Assembly: GCA_046759305.1 (NCBI GenBank)
Contig: JBHIBY010000007.1
Span: 1 to 54,534, forward strand
Direction of reading: 5' to 3'
Source of the DNA: JADFRG01 sp046759305
GTDB taxonomy: Bacteria; Chloroflexota; Anaerolineae; Anaerolineales; E44-bin32
DNA length: 54,534 bases
A model generated the notes under the pieces. The model had not been told where the DNA came from and did not search any database. It saw only the letters and a list, made by a program, of their open reading frames with translations. The translations under genes were made by a program, and so were the position numbers. Below, piece by piece: positions 16,750-24,339 of the stretch; position 1 is the first letter of the stretch; each line of letters starts with the position of its first letter.

Positions 16750-16789
16750 CGTACCCCACAATGGAACCTCGTACTACACAATGAAACCA
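16750..16789 (+). repeat. Tandem 20-bp direct repeat at the start of the molybdenum hydroxylase operon
   Basis: CGTACCCCACAATGGAACCT (16750-16769) is followed directly by CGTACTACACAATGAAACCA (16770-16789), matching at 16 of 20 positions. A related GTAC...CACAA element occurs at 16709-16720, about two periods upstream. The period is close to two helical turns and the position is between divergent genes, so an operator for a dimeric regulator is a reasonable reading. The second copy contains the start codon of the FAD subunit. Confidence 0.5.
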
Positions 16790-17665
16790 CCCCCATTCAA
16801 ATACATCCCCGCTGAATCTGTAGAGCATGCCCTCGAACAAATGTCAGCGCATGGCGATGCGGCCAAGCTGCTGGCAGGCGGCCAGAGCCTCATTCCCGCC
16901 ATGAATTTTCGAGTGCTTCAACCCTCTGTGCTTATCGATCTGAATCGAATCGGGGATCTTGAGTACATTCGCCCTTCCGATGGTGGAGTGCTCGCATTCG
17001 GTGCCATGACACGCCAACGAGATATTGAGAGAAGCCAAGACGTGGAACGGGCCGCGCCGCTGCTCTACGAGGCTATGCCACATATCGCTCATCCGCAGAT
17101 CCGCACGCGTGGCACGATCGGCGGCAGCTTGGCCCATGCTGATCCTGCTGCAGAGTTACCGGTAGTTGCGATCGCCGCTGGCGCCAACATGAAAGCTACT
17201 GGACCAGATGGGGATCGGATGATCGAAGCCAAAGACTTCTTCGAAGGAATGTTCTCAACCGTGCTTGGACCGGATGAGATGCTGGTGGAAATCTCGTTCC
17301 CTGTCATCAGCGCCAAAACTGGATGGTGCTTTGAAGAATCCTCACGACGAAGAGGAGACTACGCCATGATGGGTGTGGCGGTCGAGGTGGAGCTGGACGA
17401 TGAGGGGGCGTGTAAGGACGCGCGTCTGGTTTATTTGAATGCTGGAGATGGACCAATTGAGGCTGAGAGCGCGGAGGCCATGCTCAGAGGAGAGGCGCCC
17501 AGTCAAGAGGTTATCGCTGCCGCAGCGCGCGAAGCGGCTGAGACCGAAATCGACCCCATGGGCAATGTGCACGCTACGGTAGATTTCCAGCGTCATCTGG
17601 CCCGGGTACTGACGGAGCGCGCGCTGGCTAAAGCGTTTTCTCGTGTAGGGAATGCGAACGTGTGA
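16781..17665 (+). CDS. Molybdenum hydroxylase FAD-binding subunit (CoxM/XdhB-like)
   Basis: Medium subunit of a xanthine-oxidase-family enzyme, passing electrons from the Fe-S subunit via FAD. In the 294 residues the FAD pyrophosphate loop LAGGQSL (31-37) and the second FAD motif TRGTIGGSLAHADPAAE (108-124) are intact, followed by the CO dehydrogenase flavoprotein C-terminal domain. The frame is open to 16661, but ATG 16781 gives the normal family start. The stop overlaps the Fe-S subunit start (TGATG). It is the first gene of the 13-kb catabolic series. Confidence 0.92.
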   Translation: MKPPPFKYIPAESVEHALEQMSAHGDAAKLLAGGQSLIPAMNFRVLQPSVLIDLNRIGDLEYIRPSDGGVLAFGAMTRQRDIERSQDVERAAPLLYEAMPHIAHPQIRTRGTIGGSLAHADPAAELPVVAIAAGANMKATGPDGDRMIEAKDFFEGMFSTVLGPDEMLVEISFPVISAKTGWCFEESSRRRGDYAMMGVAVEVELDDEGACKDARLVYLNAGDGPIEAESAEAMLRGEAPSQEVIAAAAREAAETEIDPMGNVHATVDFQRHLARVLTERALAKAFSRVGNANV

Positions 17666-18141
17666 TGGAAACTCATGCTATCACTCTGACCATCAATCGC
17701 GAGGACTACCAGAGTGAGGTAGAGCCTCGCATGTTGCTCAGTGACTACCTTCGACACGAACTCGGGCTGACCGGTACGCATGTAGGTTGTGAGCACGGAG
17801 TTTGCGGCGCATGCACAGTGTTGCTAGATGGTCGGCCTGTGCGGTCTTGCCTGATGCTAGCAGTACAGGCGGATGGCCATGACATTGCGACGGTCGAGGG
17901 GCTCGCGAGCAGCGACAAGGACTTACACCCTCTCCAGCAGGCATTCTGGGAAGCACACGGTCTTCAGTGCGGCTTTTGTACTCCTGGATTCCTCATGACC
18001 TTGGTGCCGTTCCTGGAGGAGAATCCAGATCCCTCGGAATTGGAGATCCGCGAAGCAATCTCCGGGAACCTATGTCGCTGCACCGGCTATCAAAACATCG
18101 TGGAGGCCGCGCGGCTAGCGGCTGAAAGGATGCAAAAATGA
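17665..18141 (+). CDS. Molybdenum hydroxylase [2Fe-2S] subunit (CoxS/XdhC-like)
   Basis: Small electron-transfer subunit, 158 residues. The plant-ferredoxin-like cluster ligands are Cys42, Cys47, Cys50 and Cys62 (CEHGVCGACTVLLDG, then C). The second, helical-domain cluster uses Cys102, Cys105, Cys137 and Cys139 (CGFCTPG, then NLCRCTGYQN). All eight ligands are present. ATG 17665 overlaps the preceding stop by one base. The stop overlaps the amidase ATG (ATGA). The large subunit is unusually distant, 6.2 kb downstream in the same run. Confidence 0.95.
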   Translation: METHAITLTINREDYQSEVEPRMLLSDYLRHELGLTGTHVGCEHGVCGACTVLLDGRPVRSCLMLAVQADGHDIATVEGLASSDKDLHPLQQAFWEAHGLQCGFCTPGFLMTLVPFLEENPDPSELEIREAISGNLCRCTGYQNIVEAARLAAERMQK

Positions 18142-19469
18142 GTTCATCGAGCACTCGTGCTGATGCAACGACTTCAATCCCTGAGGTTCTGCAACTGCTT
18201 CAGAACGAGCCCGAGACCTATTTCGAGCAATTGGAAGCAAACTTCGAACAGCGGGAGTCTCAGGTCCAGGCTTTCATGCCAGAGGAACAACGCTTCGCGC
18301 GGCTGCGGGAGGATTATGAGATGTTAAAGCAACTCTATTCAGAAATTGATAGCCGACCGCCACTGTTCGGCCTCCCCATCGGTGTTAAAGACATTTTCCA
18401 TGCAGACGGGTTCGAAACTCGCGCCGGGAGCCGCCTACCCGCAGATAGACTTACCGGAGAGCAAGCCACCTGCGTGACACAGCTGAAGGATGCAGGAGCA
18501 CTAGTTCTTGGCAAGACAGTCACAACTGAATTCGCCTACTTTGCTCCTGGTCCTACACGCAATCCCCACAATCCGGATCACACACCAGGAGGTTCAAGCA
18601 GCGGATCGGCAGCCGGAGTCGCGGCAGGCTTGGCTCCTTTTGCATTTGGAACCCAGACGGTCGGCTCGATCAATCGCCCGGCCGCGTTCTGTGGAGTGGT
18701 GGGTTTTAAACCAAGCTATGCCCGAATCTCGACGGCCGGCGTGATTCCCCTCGCTCCATCGTTGGACCACGTGGGCTTCTTCACAACCGATGTAGGGGGA
18801 ACTCTAGCGCTTGCGCCGTTGCTGCTTGCCGATTGGAACCCAGAAGAGCTTGATGCTCGGCTAGGCGATCTTGCCCCGGGAACGATCACGCTTGGAGTAC
18901 CGAGCGGCCCTTATCTGGAAGGCGCCTCCGAGGAAGCCATCGCCCACTTCGAGAGCGTGAAGGTCCGCCTCGAAGTGGGAGGGTTTCGAGTAGTCGATGT
19001 GCCGGCAATGCCCGACCACGAAGCGATTAAGCAGCGACACTATCTGATATTAGCCGCCGAGGCGGCCGTGGTTCATTCGGAATGGTTCCAGAAATACGGC
19101 GATCTCTATCACCCGAAGACGGCAGCACTCATGGATCAAGGGCGAGGGATTTCGGACGATCAATTAGAAGCGGTACTCGAGGGGCGCGGCCAGTTGCGCG
19201 ATCAACTTCAGGCATTGATGGAGGAGTACCGCCTCGATGCCTGGATCTCTCCTGCGGCGCCTGGACCCGCCCCTGAAGGCATCGAAAGTACCGGTGACCC
19301 AGCCATGAACTTACCCTGGACTCACAGCGGTCTGCCTACGATCGGGATACCTTCCGGATGGAGCTCCAACAATCTGCCGCTGGGAATTCAAGTGACCGGT
19401 GGTTGGTACAGCGACGAGCGGCTGCTTGCAGAGGCCGTCGCCGTGGAACGTGGGTTGGCTGAAGAATGA
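18138..19469 (+). CDS. Amidase signature family hydrolase
   Basis: A Ser-cisSer-Lys hydrolase of C-N bonds, 443 residues. The catalytic Lys84 lies in GLPIGVKDIF, the Gly/Ser-rich loop is GGSSSGSAAG (151-160), and the nucleophile region reads GTQTVGSINRPAA (Ser177), the Gln-containing variant of the usual GTDTGGS. The N-terminal about 65 residues are helical and acidic. Family members include ureidomalonase, allophanate hydrolase and GatA. The context suggests hydrolysis of a ureido or amide intermediate from a ring-opened heterocycle. The substrate is not assigned. It overlaps both the Fe-S gene and a possible microprotein ORF. Confidence 0.88.
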   Translation: MSSSSTRADATTSIPEVLQLLQNEPETYFEQLEANFEQRESQVQAFMPEEQRFARLREDYEMLKQLYSEIDSRPPLFGLPIGVKDIFHADGFETRAGSRLPADRLTGEQATCVTQLKDAGALVLGKTVTTEFAYFAPGPTRNPHNPDHTPGGSSSGSAAGVAAGLAPFAFGTQTVGSINRPAAFCGVVGFKPSYARISTAGVIPLAPSLDHVGFFTTDVGGTLALAPLLLADWNPEELDARLGDLAPGTITLGVPSGPYLEGASEEAIAHFESVKVRLEVGGFRVVDVPAMPDHEAIKQRHYLILAAEAAVVHSEWFQKYGDLYHPKTAALMDQGRGISDDQLEAVLEGRGQLRDQLQALMEEYRLDAWISPAAPGPAPEGIESTGDPAMNLPWTHSGLPTIGIPSGWSSNNLPLGIQVTGGWYSDERLLAEAVAVERGLAEE

Positions 19470-19537
19470 AGAGTTTGTTGCGCGGCAGCGTAACCGACAC
19501 CGATCGCGCAGAGAGCTGTTGCGGAGGGGCCGCGTAG
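19466..19537 (+). CDS. Possible 23-aa microprotein between amidase and fdrA
   Basis: ATG 19466 overlaps the amidase stop (ATGA). The frame runs 23 codons to TAG 19535-19537, one base before the fdrA ATG. It contains the pair SCCGG. The coupling geometry matches that of the real genes in this operon, but the fdrA ribosome-binding site (GGAGGGG, 19523-19529) lies within it, and no homology was recognised. Confidence 0.25.
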   Translation: MKSLLRGSVTDTDRAESCCGGAA

Positions 19538-19538
19538 T

Positions 19539-21191
19539 ATGCCCACCTCGTATGAAATTCGCCCCGGAGCCTATTACGACTCAATCGTGCTCATGCAGCT
19601 TCAGCGCGCGCTTGCCGGCCTTCCAGATGTAATCGACGCGGGGGTGGTCATGGGGACCGCCGCAAATTTAGAGCTGCTCGCTCAGAACAACTTGCTGCCC
19701 GCCGACATACAGGCTGCCCCAGAAGATCTCGTGATTGTTGTCGACGCGGAAACCGATGCGGCAGCAGGGGCAGCCTTGGGGCAAGTAGATGAACTGCTTT
19801 CGCGTCGAAGATCAGTCACGGCCAGAGCATACCGTCCGAAATCCTTGGAAGCCGCCGCCGAGATGCTCCCGGCAGCAGGCTGGGTCTTAATTTCAGTCCC
19901 GGGACGCTACGCAGCAGGCGTGGCTCGCGATGCGCTCGATCTAGGAAAGCATGTATTTCTCTACAGCAATAACGTCACCATCGACGACGAAGTTGAGTTG
20001 AAGGCGCGAGCAGAAGAGCACGGACTGCTCGTGATGGGACCGGATTGTGGGACGGCGATTGTCGGTGGAATCGGCTTTGGATTTGCCAACCGCGTGCGAC
20101 GCGGAGCGATCGGGCTGGTCGGAGCCTCCGGCACGGGTTTGCAATCCATTACATCCCGCATCCATCAGATGGGGCAAGGGGTTTCCCAGGCGATCGGGAC
20201 TGGAGCGAGAGACCTCAAACAAGACGTCGCGGGGGCCACGGCAGCACGCGGTCTCGACTTGCTGGCCAGCGATGCGAAGACGGAAGTGATCGTCCTGGTT
20301 TCCAAGCCGCCTGACCCTGCGGTGACTGCTCGACTGCTCCAGCGAGCTTGGGCTGCCGGCAAACCGACGGTGGTCAGTTTCATTGGGTATCCGTCACCGG
20401 CCAAACAACTCGGCAACCTGTACTTCGCTAGTTCGCTTATCGAAGCGGCGGACCTGGCAGTCGGATTGATTGGCGTGGAAATGGCGCCAGCGAAAACTCC
20501 GGAGCTGCGTCCGGGCGCCCGCTACTTACGTGGATTGTTCTCCGGGGGAACGCTGGCGGCGGAAACGCTGGCTGGGTTTCAAACGGTGCTTGGGCCGGTC
20601 TACTCCAACATCAGTGACCCGCGCTTGGACGATCCGCTCATCAGCAAAGAGCACACTCTACTTGATCTTGGAGAGGACGTATTCACGGTGGGTAGATTGC
20701 ACCCCATGATCGACAACGATTTACGAATCCGCCGCCTGCGACAGGAGGCGGCCGACCCGATGGTGGCGCTCATTCTGCTGGACATTGTGCTAGGCGAAGG
20801 TGCGCATCCTGATCCAGCTTCTGAGTTGGCACCGGAAATTAGAGACGTGCGCAAGGAGCACGGTGCCGAGGTGGTGGTCATTCTCATCGGGACCGACGAA
20901 GACCCTCAGGATCTTGAAGCACAAGAGCAACAACTCCGAGAGGCAGGGGCAGTGGTTTTCACGGAGACTTCTGGCGCAGTGGCCTATACAACATCGCTTT
21001 TCACGGAGCGTGAGGTTAGGACCGTTGAAACCGAATTCCTCTCACACCCGGTGGCTGCTATCAACGTTGGTCTGGAATCCTTCTCCGACAGTCTTCGCGA
21101 CCAAGGGGCCGAGTCCGTGCATGTGGATTGGAAGCCGCCTGCGGGTGGCGACGAACGACTGCAGGCAATCTTGCAGAAGATGAAGAGCTAA
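19539..21191 (+). CDS. fdrA: FdrA family protein (oxamate carbamoyltransferase subunit-like)
   Basis: 550 residues, close to E. coli FdrA (about 555). FdrA resembles succinyl-CoA synthetase, with two CoA-ligase-type Rossmann modules: the first carries HGLLVMGPDCGTAIVGG and GLVGASGTGLQSITSRIHQ, the second follows GARYLRGLFSGGTLAAETL with DLGEDVFTVGRLHPMIDNDL and IALILLDIVLGEGAHPDPA-like sequence. FdrA with YlbE and YlbF has been reported as the oxamate carbamoyltransferase of E. coli allantoin catabolism, converting oxalurate to oxamate and carbamoyl phosphate. The YlbE homologue follows directly and the YlbF homologue closes the operon, so the complete trio is present. Ribosome-binding site GGAGGGG at 19523. 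Confidence 0.92.
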   Translation: MPTSYEIRPGAYYDSIVLMQLQRALAGLPDVIDAGVVMGTAANLELLAQNNLLPADIQAAPEDLVIVVDAETDAAAGAALGQVDELLSRRRSVTARAYRPKSLEAAAEMLPAAGWVLISVPGRYAAGVARDALDLGKHVFLYSNNVTIDDEVELKARAEEHGLLVMGPDCGTAIVGGIGFGFANRVRRGAIGLVGASGTGLQSITSRIHQMGQGVSQAIGTGARDLKQDVAGATAARGLDLLASDAKTEVIVLVSKPPDPAVTARLLQRAWAAGKPTVVSFIGYPSPAKQLGNLYFASSLIEAADLAVGLIGVEMAPAKTPELRPGARYLRGLFSGGTLAAETLAGFQTVLGPVYSNISDPRLDDPLISKEHTLLDLGEDVFTVGRLHPMIDNDLRIRRLRQEAADPMVALILLDIVLGEGAHPDPASELAPEIRDVRKEHGAEVVVILIGTDEDPQDLEAQEQQLREAGAVVFTETSGAVAYTTSLFTEREVRTVETEFLSHPVAAINVGLESFSDSLRDQGAESVHVDWKPPAGGDERLQAILQKMKS

Positions 21192-21201
21192 GGAAAAAGT
21201 A

Positions 21202-22443
21202 ATGGATATCGAAGCCTCAAATCAAACCGCGGTTGAGCGAATGATGTCGGCCCGTCCGATGCTGACTGGGCTCGCTCCCGCCCGCGATGTGATTCCCGAC
21301 ATGGCGGACAACCTAATCCTGCATGCTGGACCGCCAATAGAGTGGGAGCGGATGTCGGGGCCCCTAAGAGGGGCCGTCATCGGTGCCTTGCTCTTCGAAG
21401 GCTTGGCGAAGGACGAAAAGCGCGCCATGGGTATGGCCGAGGCAGGGGAAGTCAATTTCGCCCCGTGCCACCACCATGATTCGGTAGGCCCTATGGCGGG
21501 AGCAATTTCGGCCTCGATGGAGGTGTACATCATCGAGAATCCGACCCATGGAAATCGGGCATATTCCAATTTAAACGAGGGGTACGGCAAGGTGCTCCGC
21601 TACGGAGCCTACAGTGAAGAGGTTTTGGACAAACTTCGCTGGATGAATAGCGCGATGGGTGACTTGATGCGGGAGGCGCTCGAGCAGACGGACGGTCTGG
21701 ATATTCGAGCGCTACTAGCGGAAGCATTGCATATGGGTGACGAGGGCCATAATCGGAACAAGGCCGGCTCGCTGCTCTATCTTAAGCTGCTCTCGCCGCT
21801 GATTGCCAAGGTAGCCAGCGATAAGGCGGTGGAAGAGCAGGTGCTGCAATTTCTCGGCGACAATGCATTGAGCGTTCTTAATCCGGTGATGGCGGCCTGC
21901 AAGGCGATGGTGGATGCAGCTCACGGCGTTGAGGGCAGCACGGTGGTAACCGTCATGGCCCGCAATGGGACCGACTTCGGAATGCGCGTCAGCGGCTTAG
22001 GAGATGATTGGTTTACTGCGCCGGCAGAGATTCCTGACGGACTTTACTTCTCCGGTTTTGCAGCCGACGATGCTAATGCGGACATCGGGGACAGCACTAT
22101 CACGGAGACCGCGGGCATCGGTGGCTTCGCTATGGCCGCCGCTCCCGCCATCGTTGCGTTTGTGAGCGGGACGCCGCAAGATGCACTGAACGCAACGCAG
22201 GAAATGTACGAGATAACGGTCGCCGAGCATGAACACTTCACGATTCCACCATTGGACTTCCGCGGCACCCCCACCGGAATCGATATACGTAAAGTGGTTG
22301 AACTCGGAATTACACCGCGCATCAACACCGGCATCGCGCACAAAGAGCCCGGGGTTGGGCAGGTCGGAGCAGGGCTAGTGCGGCCGCCGAAAGAAATATT
22401 TGAGCAGGCGCTTATTGCATTTGCCGAACGATACGAACTGTAG
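21202..22443 (+). CDS. DUF1116 protein (YlbE-like, oxamate carbamoyltransferase subunit-like)
   Basis: 413 residues of the DUF1116 family, equivalent to E. coli YlbE. Characteristic segments are LHAGPPIEWERMSGPLRGA, FAPCHHHDSVGPMAGAISAS, ALHMGDEGHNRNKAGSLLY and ITPRINTGIAHKEPGVGQVG. The family lacks an obvious classical transcarbamoylase fold and works with FdrA and DUF2877. The HHHDSVGPMAG and GDEGHNRN motifs are good candidates for the catalytic or metal site, which is inference. The gene starts 10 bp after fdrA with its own AAGGA site. Confidence 0.92.
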   Translation: MDIEASNQTAVERMMSARPMLTGLAPARDVIPDMADNLILHAGPPIEWERMSGPLRGAVIGALLFEGLAKDEKRAMGMAEAGEVNFAPCHHHDSVGPMAGAISASMEVYIIENPTHGNRAYSNLNEGYGKVLRYGAYSEEVLDKLRWMNSAMGDLMREALEQTDGLDIRALLAEALHMGDEGHNRNKAGSLLYLKLLSPLIAKVASDKAVEEQVLQFLGDNALSVLNPVMAACKAMVDAAHGVEGSTVVTVMARNGTDFGMRVSGLGDDWFTAPAEIPDGLYFSGFAADDANADIGDSTITETAGIGGFAMAAAPAIVAFVSGTPQDALNATQEMYEITVAEHEHFTIPPLDFRGTPTGIDIRKVVELGITPRINTGIAHKEPGVGQVGAGLVRPPKEIFEQALIAFAERYEL

Positions 22444-22481
22444 ACTTCGGTGAGGAGCTACTCCAGGAAGAGGAGAGATCA

Positions 22482-23267
22482 ATGAAGATTTACGACCTAT
22501 CGCAACCCTTGAATCAAGATGCACCCTTCTGGCCTTTCTATCCCCCTTTCGAGGTCAAGTACTTCAAACGTAAGTCAGAGCACGGAGTGAACGCGCAATA
22601 CATCAAAACCTCGAATCACATGGGCACGCACCTCGACGCCCCACGCCATTTCGTCACGGCCGGCAAGACCATCGATGAGCTGCCCCTCGATTGGCTCTAC
22701 GGCGAGGGAGTGATCGTAGACCTGAGTGATGAACTCGACGAGCTTGACTTGTTTACGCCAGAGATGATCGAAGATCGGGTGGAAGTGCGAGACGGTGACA
22801 TCCTCTTTATTCATACCGGGTGGCACAAGCATGCCCAATTCGGTGAACAGCCTGATGAGGAGAAGTACATACACAGACACCCCGGTCCCCATTTTGGAAT
22901 CGTTGATTGGCTGCTGGAGAAGAAAGTTCACATGTGGGGCGTGGATATGGTGTCGACCGATCACCCCATGAATCTGCCTATTGGACGCTTTTTAGGAAAG
23001 GGCGGCTTGGAACACTGGAAGCGGGTCAGCCAGCAGTGTGAGGACAAGTTCGGCGCGGACAAAATGGATGAGCTTTTCCCAGAGCGGGCTTACCAACTGA
23101 CTCATAACGCACTGTTTCCGCACGACTGTTTCCACGTGGAGAACATGGGCGGCGACATCGGCGCGCCCGAACTACAGAATAAGCGGCTGACCGTCGGTGC
23201 TTTTCCGTGGAAGTTCAAAGGAGGCGAGGCGGCTTTCTGTCGGGCGGTAGCGTTTGTCGAAGACTAA
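22482..23267 (+). CDS. Cyclase-family metal-dependent hydrolase (kynurenine formamidase/isatin hydrolase fold)
   Basis: 261 residues. The signature HMGTHLDAPRHF (46-57) supplies the metal ligands His46, His50 and Asp52 of the HxGTHxDxPxH family, which hydrolyses amide or lactam bonds, for example N-formylkynurenine and isatin. Later conserved parts are DILFIHTGWHKH, GVDMVSTDHP and the C-terminal HVENMGGDI. In this operon a ring-opening or deformylating hydrolysis after molybdenum-hydroxylase oxidation is a sensible role. The substrate is unknown. A GGAAGAGGAGAG site precedes ATG 22482. The last three codons form the first part of a 21-bp tandem repeat. Confidence 0.9.
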   Translation: MKIYDLSQPLNQDAPFWPFYPPFEVKYFKRKSEHGVNAQYIKTSNHMGTHLDAPRHFVTAGKTIDELPLDWLYGEGVIVDLSDELDELDLFTPEMIEDRVEVRDGDILFIHTGWHKHAQFGEQPDEEKYIHRHPGPHFGIVDWLLEKKVHMWGVDMVSTDHPMNLPIGRFLGKGGLEHWKRVSQQCEDKFGADKMDELFPERAYQLTHNALFPHDCFHVENMGGDIGAPELQNKRLTVGAFPWKFKGGEAAFCRAVAFVED

Positions 23268-23384
23268 GCGAAGCTGGTAGAAGACTAGTCGGAAGCAGTC
23301 GAAGACTGATCGAAGGCTGTAGAAGATCAAATGAAGGCAACTAAAGACTAGTCGAAGGCTGCCGGAGGATATTTGAAGCTTGAA
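23259..23384 (+). repeat. Six-copy 21-bp degenerate tandem repeat at the end of the cyclase gene
   Basis: Units start at 23259, 23280, 23301, 23322, 23343 and 23364. The best-conserved form is GAAGACTAGTCGAAGGCTGNN. The first unit contains the cyclase stop codon (GAA GAC TAA). Because 21 is a multiple of three, each unit in the cyclase frame reads as a variant of E-D-stop-S-K-A-V, so four units reproduce an in-frame stop. It fills the whole 125-bp gap before the AHSA1 gene. Confidence 0.75.
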
Positions 23385-23392
23385 AGTAACTG

Positions 23393-23791
23393 ATGGAAAA
23401 ACTTAGGCTTGTGGCAGAGTTCAGTGCCAGCCCCCAAAGCATCTACGAAGCCTGGCTGGACAGCGAAGAACACACCGCATTTACTGGCTCGAGCGCTTCA
23501 GTGGAAGGACGCGTTGGCGGCGAGATGACGGCATGGGACGGCTACATTTCAGGTGTATTTCATGAACTCGAGCCTTACGGCCGGATTGTGCAATCCTGGC
23601 GGACCACCGAATTTCCAGAGGGGAGCGAAGCTTCTCGATTGGAAGTTCTACTGGAGGCGCTTGAAGACGGTACGCGCGTGACGCTGCTGCACTCCGATAT
23701 CCCTGATGGGCAGGGCGAGATGTACAGTGAGGGATGGGAGGACTATTACTTCCGTCCGATGCGCGCTTACTTCGAGGGCTCGGTAGACTAG
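23393..23791 (+). CDS. AHSA1/SRPBCC domain protein
   Basis: 132 residues of the activator-of-Hsp90-ATPase-homologue branch of the Bet v1/SRPBCC fold. It contains ASPQSIYEAWLDSEEHTAFT at the N-terminus, the central GYISGVFHELEPYGRIVQSW and the C-terminal EGWEDYYFRPMRAYF. These proteins have a deep hydrophobic cavity and bind small molecules. The function here is unknown. The immediate upstream region is the 21-bp repeat array, and no strong ribosome-binding site is seen. A membrane-protein gene follows after 11 bp. Confidence 0.85.
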   Translation: MEKLRLVAEFSASPQSIYEAWLDSEEHTAFTGSSASVEGRVGGEMTAWDGYISGVFHELEPYGRIVQSWRTTEFPEGSEASRLEVLLEALEDGTRVTLLHSDIPDGQGEMYSEGWEDYYFRPMRAYFEGSVD

Positions 23792-23802
23792 GAGTCAAGA
23801 AA

Positions 23803-24339
23803 ATGTCGCGATATGAGCTGACGCGCTGGAGCGGTCTTGCAGGCCTCGTTTCGGGTTTGCTGATTATCGCGGGAGCGATCGCCCTGCAATTCACAGAGCC
23901 AATCGTAACTGGAACGCTTTTCGCATCTGGGCACATCCTGCTCTTTTTCTTGCTGTCCGGTGTGTACTCCGTCCAGTACTCGGCTACCGGATACGTGGGT
24001 TTGCTCGGATACGTGATAGCGACAGTTGGAAACGCGCTGTTAATAGCGGCTGCTGCGTCATTCATGCTATCGAGGGTCGAGATCGCGGAAGAGATATTTC
24101 CGGTTGCCTCCCCAGTGACAGGGATCCTATTTGCGATCGGATTACTGCTCTTGGCCTTAAGCAATTCCAGGGTGCGCGCGCTGCCCTCATGGCCAGGCTG
24201 GCTGATGTTTGTCGGCATAGCTTTGGATCAAATCCTGGTCCGGCTGCCAGGCGATCTACCCCAGCTGGCTTTAGCCGCCCCTACGCTGCTGCTTGGACTT
24301 GGCGTAGCTGGCTTCGGATGGGTGATCAGAAAAAATTGA
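23803..24339 (+). CDS. Integral membrane protein within the molybdenum hydroxylase operon
   Basis: 178 residues with five or six hydrophobic helices (LVSGLLIIAGAIALQF, FASGHILLFFLLSGVY, GLLGYVIATVGNALLIAAA, VTGILFAIGLLLLAL, and two more at the C-terminus). No family was recognised. It resembles small DoxX- or DUF4386-like four-to-six helix proteins only in general build. AGGAG at 23790 precedes ATG 23803. The stop overlaps the ATG of the molybdopterin subunit (TGATG), so it is tightly coupled to that gene and may help anchor the enzyme. Confidence 0.7.
   Translation: MSRYELTRWSGLAGLVSGLLIIAGAIALQFTEPIVTGTLFASGHILLFFLLSGVYSVQYSATGYVGLLGYVIATVGNALLIAAAASFMLSRVEIAEEIFPVASPVTGILFAIGLLLLALSNSRVRALPSWPGWLMFVGIALDQILVRLPGDLPQLALAAPTLLLGLGVAGFGWVIRKN

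Noticed and set aside
23259..23384. CRISPR array
   Set aside because: The repeats are contiguous 21-bp units without unique spacers and no cas genes are near.
23481..24218. 245-aa minus-strand ORF
   Set aside because: It is antisense to the AHSA1 and membrane-protein genes, whose frames, starts and overlaps are convincing. Its composition is shadow-like.
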